A DNA stretch of 46,598 nt, from the NCBI GenBank assembly GCA_944320135.1, contig CALUGI010000025.1, positions 1 to 46,598 on the forward strand, in the 5' to 3' direction. This DNA comes from an uncultured Phocaeicola sp. Its GTDB lineage: Bacteria > Bacteroidota > Bacteroidia > Bacteroidales > Bacteroidaceae. Each line of letters starts with the position of its first letter. Position 1 is the first letter of the stretch. The translations under genes and the position numbers were made by a program. The notes under the pieces were generated by a model that was given only the letters and a program-made list of their open reading frames with translations, made no database searches and was not told where the DNA came from. Below, in pieces: positions 17,246 to 26,011 of the stretch.

Positions 17246-18703
17246 ATGGAACTGAAAGAAATCCTGAAATCAATCAGCATACGCCGCATCACGGGAAAAG
17301 AAAGCGGCGACATCACGGGAATATGCATCGACTCGCGCCAAGCCACGCCCGGAAGCATGTTTGTGGCGGTGAAAGGCACGCAGACAGACGGCCACGCCTA
17401 CATAGCCAAGGCCATCGAAAACGGAGCGACAGCCATCGTATGCGAGAAGCAGCCCGAAACGATTGACGAAAAAGCGACTTACGTACAGGTAAACGACACG
17501 GAAGATGCAGTCGGGAAACTGGCTACAACCTTCTATGGCGACCCGACCTCCAAACTCGATTTGATTGGAGTGACCGGCACCAACGGAAAAACGACCGTTG
17601 CCACCTTATTATATAATATGTTCAGAAAGTTCGGATACAAAGCGGGACTGATATCGACCGTATGCAACTATATCGACGGAGAGCCGATACCTACAGACCA
17701 TACCACGCCCGACCCGATTACATTGAACAAACTCCTGGGACGCATGGCAGACGAAGGATGCAAGTATGCGTTTATGGAGGTAAGCTCTCATTCAATCGCT
17801 CAGAAAAGAATCGGAGGACTCAAATTCGCCGGAGGCGTCTTCACAAACATCACGCGCGACCATTTAGACTATCACAAAACTTTCGAGAACTATCTGAAAG
17901 CCAAAAAAGCGTTCTTCGACGCATTGCCTAAAACGTCTTTCGCCCTTACAAACGCCGACGACAAGAACGGGATGGTCATGGTGCAGAACACGAAAGCCAA
18001 GGTGTCCGCCTACTCGCTGCGCACCTTGTGCGAATTTAAGGGGAAAGTGCTGGAAGACGGGTTCGACGGAATGCTGATGGACATCAACAACAAGGAAGTC
18101 AACGTGCAATTCATCGGACGCTTCAACGCATCCAACCTGCTGGCCGTCTACGGCACCGCCTGCTTGCTCGGCAAATCGCCGGAAGACATACTGCTGATAC
18201 TTAGCACGCTGCGTCCCGTATCCGGCCGGTTCGACGCACTGCGCTCCCCCAAAGGATACACGGCAATCGTAGATTATGCACACACGCCCGACGCGCTTGT
18301 CAACGTGCTCGACACCATCCACGAAGTGCTCAAAGGCAAGGGAAAAGTCATCACCGTGGTAGGTGCCGGAGGAAACCGCGACAAAGGCAAACGCCCGCTG
18401 ATGGCAAAAGAATCGGCAAAACGAAGCGACAGGGTAATCATTACGTCCGACAATCCCCGGTTTGAAGAACCGCAAGACATCATCAACGACATGCTGGCCG
18501 GATTGGACAAAGAAAACGCGGCGAAGGTTATCTGCAACCCCGACCGCAAAGAGGCCATCCGCTCGGCGTGTTTGATGGCAAATCCCGGCGACGTTATTCT
18601 GGTAGCCGGGAAAGGACACGAAAACTATCAGGAGATAAAAGGAGTGAAACACCACTTCGACGACAAGGAAGTGCTGGAAAGTGTTTTTGAGAACGAACGA
18701 TAA
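17246..18703 (+). CDS. murE: UDP-N-acetylmuramoyl-tripeptide synthetase MurE
   Basis: A 485-residue cytoplasmic ligase that adds the third amino acid to UDP-MurNAc-L-Ala-D-Glu. The ATP loop [15 protein letters not shown] (about residues 109-123) and the central and C-terminal Mur ligase domains are complete. DNPR (in [11 protein letters not shown], about residue 404) is the motif by which MurE selects meso-diaminopimelate rather than lysine, so a meso-DAP cell wall is expected. ATG at 17246 is preferred; a TTG at 17237 in the same frame would overlap the ftsI stop and add only three residues. Confidence 0.95.
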   Translation: MELKEILKSISIRRITGKESGDITGICIDSRQATPGSMFVAVKGTQTDGHAYIAKAIENGATAIVCEKQPETIDEKATYVQVNDTEDAVGKLATTFYGDPTSKLDLIGVTGTNGKTTVATLLYNMFRKFGYKAGLISTVCNYIDGEPIPTDHTTPDPITLNKLLGRMADEGCKYAFMEVSSHSIAQKRIGGLKFAGGVFTNITRDHLDYHKTFENYLKAKKAFFDALPKTSFALTNADDKNGMVMVQNTKAKVSAYSLRTLCEFKGKVLEDGFDGMLMDINNKEVNVQFIGRFNASNLLAVYGTACLLGKSPEDILLILSTLRPVSGRFDALRSPKGYTAIVDYAHTPDALVNVLDTIHEVLKGKGKVITVVGAGGNRDKGKRPLMAKESAKRSDRVIITSDNPRFEEPQDIINDMLAGLDKENAAKVICNPDRKEAIRSACLMANPGDVILVAGKGHENYQEIKGVKHHFDDKEVLESVFENER

Positions 18704-18724
18704 GCAACAAGAGAACAGAAAGTT

Positions 18725-19993
18725 ATGCTATACTACCTATTTCAATATCTGGAACAGTCCAACTTTCCGGGAGCGCGCATGTTCGGTTACGTGTCGTTCC
18801 GCTCGCTGATGGCCATCATTCTGGCTCTGCTGATTTCGGCCATCTTCGGAGAATTCTTCATCAACCTGCTGAAGAAAAAACAAATCACCGAAACGCAACG
18901 CGACGCTTCCATCGATCCGTTCAACGTCAAAAAAACAGGCGTCCCCACAATGGGAGGCATCATCATCATCGTGGCGATACTGATTCCGTGCCTGCTGCTC
19001 GGCAAGTTGCACAACATCTACATGATTCTGATGCTGATTACCACCGTCTGGCTCGGCACATTGGGCTTTCTGGACGACTACATCAAAGTGTTCAGAAAAG
19101 ACAAGGAAGGTCTGCACGGCAAATTCAAGATTATCGGACAAGTGGGGCTTGGACTGATTGTCGGCCTCACCCTCTATTTGAGCCCCGATGTCGTCATCCG
19201 GGAAAACATAGAAATCCAGCAAAACGGAAGAGTGGTAGACGTGGTTCACAAAAGCCAGAACGAAAAGTCGACCAAGACCACCATTCCGTTCTTCAAAAAC
19301 AACAACTTGGATTACGCCGATTTTGTCGGCTTCATGGGCGAACACGCCCAGGCCGCCGGATGGATTGTCTTCGTGCTGATTACCATATTCGTAGTGACGG
19401 CAGTGTCGAACGGAGCAAACCTGAACGACGGAATGGACGGGATGGCAGCGGGAAACTCGGCCATCATGGGCGTGACGCTGGGAATACTGGCCTACGTGTC
19501 CAGCCATATCGAATATGCGCAATACCTGAACATCATGTACATTCCGGGCAGCGAAGAACTGGTCATCTTCATCTGCGCGTTCATCGGAGCGCTGATCGGT
19601 TTCTTATGGTACAACGCGTTTCCCGCACAAGTGTTCATGGGCGACACGGGAAGCCTCACCATCGGCGGCATCATCGCCGTATTTGCCATCATCATCCACA
19701 AAGAACTGCTGATTCCGATTCTCTGCGGGGTGTTCCTGGTGGAGAACTTGTCGGTAATCCTTCAAGTGAAATACTTCCAGTCCGGGAAAAAGAAAGGAAT
19801 CAAACGGCGCATCTTCAAGCGCACGCCGATTCACGACCATTTCCGCACGACCGCAGCGCAGCTCGACCCGAACTGCTCATATATATTCACGCGCCCGCAG
19901 AGCGTATTCCATGAATCGAAGATTACTGTCCGCTTCTGGATTGTAACCATCGTCTTGGCTGCGATAACAATCATAACTCTAAAGATAAGATAA
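18725..19993 (+). CDS. mraY: Phospho-N-acetylmuramoyl-pentapeptide transferase MraY
   Basis: A 422-residue integral membrane enzyme that transfers phospho-MurNAc-pentapeptide to undecaprenyl phosphate, making lipid I. About ten membrane helices are visible. Active-site motifs are GVPTMGGIIII (about residue 75), LGFLDDYIKV (about 117), NLNDGMDGMAAG (about 238) and FMGDTGSLTIGG (about 303), all with their aspartates. A polar insert of about 50 residues (about 158-205, rich in Lys, Asn and Gln) separates two helices and makes the protein longer than the roughly 360-residue Escherichia coli enzyme; this is common in the phylum. It sits 21 bases after murE. Confidence 0.95.
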   Translation: MLYYLFQYLEQSNFPGARMFGYVSFRSLMAIILALLISAIFGEFFINLLKKKQITETQRDASIDPFNVKKTGVPTMGGIIIIVAILIPCLLLGKLHNIYMILMLITTVWLGTLGFLDDYIKVFRKDKEGLHGKFKIIGQVGLGLIVGLTLYLSPDVVIRENIEIQQNGRVVDVVHKSQNEKSTKTTIPFFKNNNLDYADFVGFMGEHAQAAGWIVFVLITIFVVTAVSNGANLNDGMDGMAAGNSAIMGVTLGILAYVSSHIEYAQYLNIMYIPGSEELVIFICAFIGALIGFLWYNAFPAQVFMGDTGSLTIGGIIAVFAIIIHKELLIPILCGVFLVENLSVILQVKYFQSGKKKGIKRRIFKRTPIHDHFRTTAAQLDPNCSYIFTRPQSVFHESKITVRFWIVTIVLAAITIITLKIR

Positions 19994-20014
19994 CTAAAGA
20001 TAAGGTAAAAAGTC

Positions 20015-21349
20015 ATGGCAAAAAGGATTGTCATATTAGGAGCCGGAGAAAGCGGCGCAGGTGCCGCAGTTCTGGCAAAAAAGCAAGGATTCGACACGTT
20101 CGTATCGGACATGTCAACAATCAAGGACAAATACAAACGGATGCTGGACGAAAGAGACATCGCATGGGAAGAAGGCCGTCACACTGAAGAACTGATTTTG
20201 AATGCAAACGAGGTCATAAAAAGTCCGGGAATCCCCAACGATGCGCCAATGATTCTGAAACTCAAAGCGAAAGGTACGCCCATCATATCGGAAATCGAGT
20301 TCGCAGGAAGATACACCGACGCCAAAATGATTTGCATCACGGGGAGCAACGGGAAAACGACAACCACTTCCCTGATTTATCACATCTTCAAAAAAGCGGG
20401 ACTGAACGTGGGGCTTGCCGGAAACATCGGGCAAAGCCTGGCTTACCAGGTGGCCGAATGCGATTTCGACTACTACATCATCGAATTGAGCAGCTTCCAG
20501 CTCGACAACATGTACAAGTTTCATGCAAACATTGCCGTGCTGATGAACATCACTCCCGACCACTTGGACCGATACGACCACCAAATGCAAAACTACGTGG
20601 ACGCGAAATTCCGGATTATCCAGAACCAGACGGACGACGATGCTTTCGTGTTCTGGAACGACGACCCCATCATCCAGCGCGAACTGCACAAATACGGCAT
20701 CCACGGACGCTACTTCCCCTTCGCCGAAAAGAAGGAGGACGGTCTGGCCGCCTTCACTGAAAAGAACAAAGTATATTTCACCCGCCCGATGGCATTCAAC
20801 ATGGAACAAGAAGAACTGGCTCTGACCGGCACGCACAACCTGTTCAACTCTATGGCGGCAGGAATCTCGGCCAACATCGCCGGCATCCGCAACGAATGCA
20901 TCCGCGAAGCGCTGAAAGACTTCAAGGGAGTGGAGCACCGCTTGGAGAAGGCGGGCCGCGTCAGAGGGGTGGACTATATCAACGACTCCAAAGCGACGAA
21001 CGTCAACTCGTGCTGGTATGCCCTGCAAAGCATGACCACGAAAACGATTCTGATTCTCGGAGGAAAAGACAAAGGCAACGACTACAACGAGATTGCAGAC
21101 TTAGTGAAGCTGAAATGCGCCGGACTGATTTACTTGGGGCTGCACAACGAGAAGCTGCACGACTTCTTCGACGGATTCGGACTTCCCGTGGCTGACGTGC
21201 AGAGCATGAAAGATGCGGTGGAAACGGCCTACAAAATGGCCAAACCCGGAGAAACCGTATTGCTCAGCCCGTGCTGCGCAAGTTTCGACCTTTTCAAAAG
21301 TTACGAAGACCGGGGCGACCAGTTCAAGGAGTGCGTAAGAAACCTCTAA
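20015..21349 (+). CDS. murD: UDP-N-acetylmuramoylalanine-D-glutamate ligase MurD
   Basis: A 444-residue cytoplasmic ligase that adds D-glutamate to UDP-MurNAc-L-alanine. The N-terminal nucleotide-binding start is KRIVILGAGESGAGAAVLA, the ATP loop is ITGSNGKTTTTSL (about residues 109-121), and the C-terminal domain contains GVEHRLEKAGRVRGVDYIND and the ILILGGKDKG segment. The length is normal. It follows mraY by 21 bases and precedes ftsW by 12. Confidence 0.95.
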   Translation: MAKRIVILGAGESGAGAAVLAKKQGFDTFVSDMSTIKDKYKRMLDERDIAWEEGRHTEELILNANEVIKSPGIPNDAPMILKLKAKGTPIISEIEFAGRYTDAKMICITGSNGKTTTTSLIYHIFKKAGLNVGLAGNIGQSLAYQVAECDFDYYIIELSSFQLDNMYKFHANIAVLMNITPDHLDRYDHQMQNYVDAKFRIIQNQTDDDAFVFWNDDPIIQRELHKYGIHGRYFPFAEKKEDGLAAFTEKNKVYFTRPMAFNMEQEELALTGTHNLFNSMAAGISANIAGIRNECIREALKDFKGVEHRLEKAGRVRGVDYINDSKATNVNSCWYALQSMTTKTILILGGKDKGNDYNEIADLVKLKCAGLIYLGLHNEKLHDFFDGFGLPVADVQSMKDAVETAYKMAKPGETVLLSPCCASFDLFKSYEDRGDQFKECVRNL

Positions 21350-21361
21350 CATTATTTTGAA

Positions 21362-22633
21362 ATGGACCTGCTAAAAAACTTTTTCAAGGGCGACAAGGCT
21401 ATCTGGATTATTTTCCTATTTCTGTGCCTGATTTCGGTCATCGAAGTGTTCAGCGCGTCAAGCAGTCTGTCCTTCAAGAGCGGAGACCATTGGGCGCCGA
21501 TAACCAACCACCTGACCATGCTGCTGGTAGGAGCGTGCGTGGTATGGATTGTGCATAACATCCCTTGCAGATGGTTCAAGACGTTCATCGTGCTGCTTCC
21601 CATCTCGTGGATACTGCTCGTCGTCGTGCTGATAATGGGGATTGCCGCCGGGGGAGCGAAGCGATGGATTGATTTAGGATTCGTCCAGTTCCAGCCCTCC
21701 GAGGTGGGAAAGATGGCCACCATCATCACCGTTGCGTTCATTCTGAGCAAAATGTATTCGGAAGAAGGGACAGACAAGCGGGCGTTCAAGTTCATTCTCG
21801 GAGTGACCGGAGCCACATGCCTGCTGATATTCTCGGAAAACCTGTCTACTGCCGTCCTGCTGGCCGTGGCAGTCTATCTGATGATGATTATAGGCCGCAT
21901 CCCGTTCAAGCAGATGGCAAAGCTGACCGCCACGGGAGTTGTCGCCGTATCGCTGATTGTCGGCGCAATATGGTTCATTCCGGCAAACGTATGGAAAGAA
22001 ATCAAAATAAAACGCGCTGTCACGTGGAAAGAACGCATTGCAGACTTTAGCAACAAAGAGAAAGTGCCGGCCGCACAGTTCGACATGGAAAACAACGCGC
22101 AGGTGGCTCATGCGAACATCGCCATCGCCACGAGCAACGTGTTCGGGAAAGGTCCCGGAAACAGCGTGCAGCGCGACTTCCTGTCGCTGGCGTTTTCCGA
22201 CTTCATCTACGCCATCATCATTGAAGAAATGGGATTAGTGGGAGGCGCGTTCGTGGCCCTGCTCTACATCCTCCTGCTGATGCGCATCGGACGGATAGCC
22301 AACAAATGCGACAAGCCTTACTACATATTCCTGATTATGGGCATCGGCTTCCTCTTGGTGACGCAGGCATTGTTCAACATGCTCGTCGCCGTAGGAATCA
22401 TGCCCGTCACCGGCCAGCCTCTTCCGCTCATCAGCAAAGGAGGAACGTCTACGCTAATCAACTGCGTATATATCGGTATCATACTGAGCGTGAGCAGGTA
22501 TGTGAAAGAGCAGGAAGCGCTCAAAGCACAAGAGGCCCTCGCCGCGCAGGAAGAAAGCCCCGGCAAGACGCAAGAAGAAGCGGCCCTGCCTGAAAGCCCG
22601 AACGCCCCCGACGCAAACGCCCCGGCACTTTAA
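21362..22633 (+). CDS. ftsW: Septal peptidoglycan polymerase FtsW (SEDS family)
   Basis: A 423-residue membrane protein with about ten helices that polymerises lipid II at the division site together with FtsI. SEDS features include GGAKRWIDLGFVQFQPSEVGK (about residues 98-118) and the C-terminal MPVTGQPLPLISKGGTS segment (about 343-359). The large periplasmic loop lies at about 220-290. After the last helix the protein has a polar tail of about 45 residues (379-423) rich in Ala, Gln, Glu and Pro, with EALKAQEALAAQEE repeated-looking sequence, longer than usual. The stop codon abuts a repeat array. Confidence 0.93.
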   Translation: MDLLKNFFKGDKAIWIIFLFLCLISVIEVFSASSSLSFKSGDHWAPITNHLTMLLVGACVVWIVHNIPCRWFKTFIVLLPISWILLVVVLIMGIAAGGAKRWIDLGFVQFQPSEVGKMATIITVAFILSKMYSEEGTDKRAFKFILGVTGATCLLIFSENLSTAVLLAVAVYLMMIIGRIPFKQMAKLTATGVVAVSLIVGAIWFIPANVWKEIKIKRAVTWKERIADFSNKEKVPAAQFDMENNAQVAHANIAIATSNVFGKGPGNSVQRDFLSLAFSDFIYAIIIEEMGLVGGAFVALLYILLLMRIGRIANKCDKPYYIFLIMGIGFLLVTQALFNMLVAVGIMPVTGQPLPLISKGGTSTLINCVYIGIILSVSRYVKEQEALKAQEALAAQEESPGKTQEEAALPESPNAPDANAPAL

Positions 22634-22635
22634 GG

Positions 22636-22735
22636 GAAACGCGGGCAACTTCAAGAAAAAGGCGGCGGCATTCCGAAACAAAGCGCAAGCGTCTGAAGAA
22701 AGGGCAAAAACCCGAAACAAAACGCTGACGTTCAA
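22636..22735. repeat. Five-unit degenerate repeat array between ftsW and murG (period 19-20 bp)
   Basis: Units start with GAAA or GAAG at 22636, 22655, 22675, 22695 and 22714, a step of 19-20 bp rather than 22. They share a GC-rich core (GCGGGC, GGCGGCGGC, GCGCAAGCG). The array starts three bases after the ftsW stop and ends just before the murG promoter element. Confidence 0.65.
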
Positions 22736-22746
22736 AGTTCTTTTTA

Positions 22747-22754
22747 TAACTTTG
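22747..22754 (+). promoter_or_regulatory. Internal dcw promoter element upstream of murG
   Basis: TAACTTTG is a perfect Bacteroidetes -7 element 20 bases before the murG ATG. The -33 region is poor. With the 141-bp gap it suggests that murG-murC-ftsQ-ftsA can be transcribed separately from the first half of the cluster. Confidence 0.5.
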
Positions 22755-22774
22755 TAACCCAAAAGACAACAATC

Positions 22775-23908
22775 ATGGGAAATGACAACTTACGCATCAT
22801 AGTCAGCGGAGGAGGCACGGGGGGACACATCTTCCCGGCTGTCTCTATCGCCAACGCTATCAAAGAGTTACACCCCGACACGGAAATCCTGTTTGTCGGA
22901 GCATTGGGAAAGATGGAGATGCAGCGCGTCCCTGCGGCAGGCTACGACATCGTGGGACTGCCGGTGGCGGGATTCGACCGCAAGCACCTTCTGAAAAATA
23001 TCGGCGTGCTCGTCAAACTTTTCCGCAGCCAGCGGATGGCAAGAAAAATCATCAAAGACTTCAAGCCTCATGCCGCAGTGGGCGTAGGAGGATATGCAAG
23101 CGGCCCTACCCTGAAGATGGCGGAAGCGATGGGCATCCCTACCCTGATTCAGGAACAGAACTCGTATGCGGGAGTGACCAACAAGCTGCTCGCCAAGAAA
23201 GCAGACAAAATCTGCGTGGCATACGAAGGCATGGAACGCTTTTTCGACAAGGACAAAATCCTCCTGACGGGGAATCCCGTCCGCCAAAGCCTGCTGAACG
23301 GGAAAACTGGCCGCGACCAAGCCATACGCTCTTTCGGGCTCGACCCGACCAAGAAGACCGTACTGGTTGTAGGAGGGAGCCTGGGGGCACGCACCATCAA
23401 CAACTGCATGATGCAGAACTTGGACAAAATCAAACGGTCGGGAGTGCAGTTCATCTGGCAAACGGGAAAGATATACATTGAAGAAGCCAAGCAAGCGGTC
23501 GGAAACGCGGGCGAGATGCCCATGCTGCACACCGCCGACTTCATCTCCGACATGGCAGCCGCCTACAGCGCGGCCGACATCGTAATCAGCCGTGCGGGTG
23601 CAGGTTCGATTTCCGAGCTCTGCCTATTGGCCAAGCCGGTAATTCTGGTGCCTTCGCCCAACGTGGCGGAAGACCACCAGACCAAGAACGCGCTGGCTCT
23701 GGTCGACAAAAACGCAGCTCTGTACGTAAAAGACAGCGAAGCGGAAGATACGCTGATTGATACGGCCATAAAGACCGTGCAGGAACCGGACACGCTCGAA
23801 ACACTCAGCAAGAACATAAGCAAACTGGCTCGCAAAGACTCGGCAGACGTCATCGCGCGCGAAGTCTGCAAACTGGCATTAAAATACAAGAACGAACATG
23901 AACGCTAA
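22775..23908 (+). CDS. murG: Lipid II synthase MurG (UDP-GlcNAc transferase)
   Basis: A 377-residue GT28 glycosyltransferase that adds GlcNAc to lipid I on the inner face of the membrane. The N-terminal glycine loop is SGGGTGGHIFPAVSIA (about residues 10-25). The C-terminal donor-binding half holds VVGGSLGARTINN (about 192-204) and the ISRAGAGSISELCLLAKP segment (about 270-287). Length is normal. It is the first gene after the only large gap in the cluster, and its 3' end overlaps murC by 11 bases. Confidence 0.95.
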   Translation: MGNDNLRIIVSGGGTGGHIFPAVSIANAIKELHPDTEILFVGALGKMEMQRVPAAGYDIVGLPVAGFDRKHLLKNIGVLVKLFRSQRMARKIIKDFKPHAAVGVGGYASGPTLKMAEAMGIPTLIQEQNSYAGVTNKLLAKKADKICVAYEGMERFFDKDKILLTGNPVRQSLLNGKTGRDQAIRSFGLDPTKKTVLVVGGSLGARTINNCMMQNLDKIKRSGVQFIWQTGKIYIEEAKQAVGNAGEMPMLHTADFISDMAAAYSAADIVISRAGAGSISELCLLAKPVILVPSPNVAEDHQTKNALALVDKNAALYVKDSEAEDTLIDTAIKTVQEPDTLETLSKNISKLARKDSADVIAREVCKLALKYKNEHER

Positions 23909-25274
23909 TACGATACAAGCAATCTATTTCATCGGCGCAGGAGGCATCGGCATGAGCGCGCTCGTCCGGTATTTCCTGTCGAAAGGGAAAAAGGTGGGAG
24001 GATACGACAAGACTCCCAGCGAACTGACCCGCAAACTTCAGGAGGAAGGAGCGGACATCCATTATGAAGAAAGCGCAGAGGCTATTCCGGAAGACTTCAG
24101 ACATCCGGACACTACCCTTGTGGTGTACACGCCCGCCATTCCGGAAAGCCACAAGGAACTGCGCTATTTCCGTGAAAACGGCTTCGAAATCCACAAGCGC
24201 GCGCAAGTGCTGGGGATGCTTACCCGCACGGAAAAAGGCATCTGCGTGGCGGGCACGCACGGAAAGACTACCACCTCTACGATGGCCGCCTACCTGCTCG
24301 ACCATTCGCACGCAGGATGCAACGCCTTTCTGGGAGGCATCTCAAAGAACTATGGCACGAACCTCCTTCTGAGCGACAAGAGCGAAAACGTGGTAATCGA
24401 AGCCGACGAGTTCGACCGTTCTTTCCACTGGCTCACTCCGTATGCCACAGTGATTACCTCAACCGACTCTGACCATCTGGACATCTACGGCACGCGCGAG
24501 GCTTATCTGGAAAGTTTCCGCAAATATACCTCGCTGATTCGTCCCGACGGCTTTTTAATCGTCAAGAAAGGACTTGAACTTGCGCCCGACGTGCAGCCCG
24601 GCGTGAAAGTCTATACGTATTCGGCCACGGAAGGCGACTTCCATGCCGAGGATATCCGAATCGGCAACGGAGAAATCACGTTCGACTATCTGTCGCCATT
24701 CGGAAACATCAAAGACATCCGTCTCGGAGTGCCCGTCTACGTAAACGTCGAAAACGGAGTGGCTGCTATGGCTTTGGCGCAAATCGGAGGGGCCACAAAC
24801 GAAGAAATCAAAACCGCCATGCCCGGCTTCCGAGGCGTGGACAGGCGTTTCGACTTCAAGATAAAGAACGACCGGACCGTCTTCCTCAGCGATTACGCGC
24901 ATCATCCGGCGGAAATCAGGCAAAGCGTCACCTCCGTCCGTATGCTCTATCCTGACAAAAAGATTACGGCAGTCTTCCAGCCCCACCTCTACACCCGCAC
25001 GCGCGACTTCTACAAGGACTTTGCCGACAGCCTCTCCTTGCTTGACGAAGTGATATTGCTGGATATCTATCCGGCACGGGAAGAAGCGATTCCGGGCGTC
25101 AGCAGCAAACTGATTTACGACAACCTCCGCCCCGACATGGAGAAATGTATGTGCAGCAAAAAAGAGCTGCTCGACGTGCTGAGCGCGAAAAAGATAGAAG
25201 TGCTCATCACGCTGGGGGCCGGCGACATCGACAATTATGTACCACAAATCTACGAATTGCTGAACAACAGATGA
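23898..25274 (+). CDS. murC: UDP-N-acetylmuramate-L-alanine ligase MurC
   Basis: A 458-residue cytoplasmic ligase that attaches L-alanine to UDP-MurNAc, the first peptide-forming step. The nucleotide-binding start is IYFIGAGGIGMSALVRYFL, the ATP loop is CVAGTHGKTTTSTMAAY (about residues 116-132), and a conserved FLSDYAHHPAEIRQ motif marks the C-terminal part (about 330). The length is normal. It overlaps murG (11 bases) and ftsQ (ATGA, 4 bases). Confidence 0.95.
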   Translation: MNANTIQAIYFIGAGGIGMSALVRYFLSKGKKVGGYDKTPSELTRKLQEEGADIHYEESAEAIPEDFRHPDTTLVVYTPAIPESHKELRYFRENGFEIHKRAQVLGMLTRTEKGICVAGTHGKTTTSTMAAYLLDHSHAGCNAFLGGISKNYGTNLLLSDKSENVVIEADEFDRSFHWLTPYATVITSTDSDHLDIYGTREAYLESFRKYTSLIRPDGFLIVKKGLELAPDVQPGVKVYTYSATEGDFHAEDIRIGNGEITFDYLSPFGNIKDIRLGVPVYVNVENGVAAMALAQIGGATNEEIKTAMPGFRGVDRRFDFKIKNDRTVFLSDYAHHPAEIRQSVTSVRMLYPDKKITAVFQPHLYTRTRDFYKDFADSLSLLDEVILLDIYPAREEAIPGVSSKLIYDNLRPDMEKCMCSKKELLDVLSAKKIEVLITLGAGDIDNYVPQIYELLNNR

Positions 25275-26008
25275 TCAAACGGATTCTTATATGCTGCTTG
25301 CTGGTTCTGGTTTCCTGCTATATCGTAGTGGCAGTCACTGTTTTCAACCGAAAGCCCGCCGAAGAAAAATGCCAAAGCATGGAACTGACCATACAAGACA
25401 GCGTCGATTTCAATTTCGTCACGGCAAAAGACATTGAAACATTGCTGAAAACGAAACGGATTCTTCCGACAGGAAAACCTATGGGCGCAATCAACGTCCG
25501 CCTGCTGGAAGAAACGATTGCGCAACACCCCTTCGTGAGCGAAGCCGAATGCTACCTGACTTCCGGAAACAAAGTCAGCGTAAACGTCTGGCAGCGAATC
25601 CCGCTCCTGCGGATAATGAGCGACAACGGAGACAACTACTACATCGACAACAAAGGGCAGATTATGCCTAAAGTGAACCGTCCGGTACATGTGACCGTAG
25701 CTACCGGAACAATCGACCGGAAGTTCGCGCAAAAAGAGCTGTTTGCATTAGGGAAATACCTGCAATCCAATCCGTTCTGGAACGCGCAAGTAGAACAAAT
25801 CCATGTGAACTCCCAAAAAGAACTTGAAATCGCGCCCAGGGTGGGCAATCATATTCTTTTTTTAGGGAAAGCGGAAGATTATGACGAAAAATTCAGTAAA
25901 TTGCAAACGTTTTACAAAGAAGCACTGAACCATGTAGGATGGAACAAATACCAGCGCATCAGCATAGAATTTAAGAATCAGATTATCGGAACAAAAAAAG
26001 AGAAATAA
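25271..26008 (+). CDS. ftsQ: FtsQ-like cell division protein
   Basis: A 245-residue bitopic membrane protein. A short N-terminal part and one membrane helix (about 4-24) are followed by a periplasmic POTRA-like and beta domain (about 45-235; IAQHPFVSEAECYLTSGNKV and IDNKGQIMP are typical). ATG at 25271 is chosen because it overlaps the murC stop as ATGA and begins the membrane helix; the longer frame from 25145 would run through murC. FtsQ acts as the scaffold for FtsB and FtsL in other bacteria. FtsQ sequences are weakly conserved, and position between murC and ftsA supports the call. Confidence 0.9.
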   Translation: MIKRILICCLLVLVSCYIVVAVTVFNRKPAEEKCQSMELTIQDSVDFNFVTAKDIETLLKTKRILPTGKPMGAINVRLLEETIAQHPFVSEAECYLTSGNKVSVNVWQRIPLLRIMSDNGDNYYIDNKGQIMPKVNRPVHVTVATGTIDRKFAQKELFALGKYLQSNPFWNAQVEQIHVNSQKELEIAPRVGNHILFLGKAEDYDEKFSKLQTFYKEALNHVGWNKYQRISIEFKNQIIGTKKEK

Positions 26009-26011
26009 GAT

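Noticed and set aside
20114-21028. Long minus-strand frame (304 codons) opposite murD
   Set aside because: Same reason: it mirrors a complete murD, has no domain or start context.
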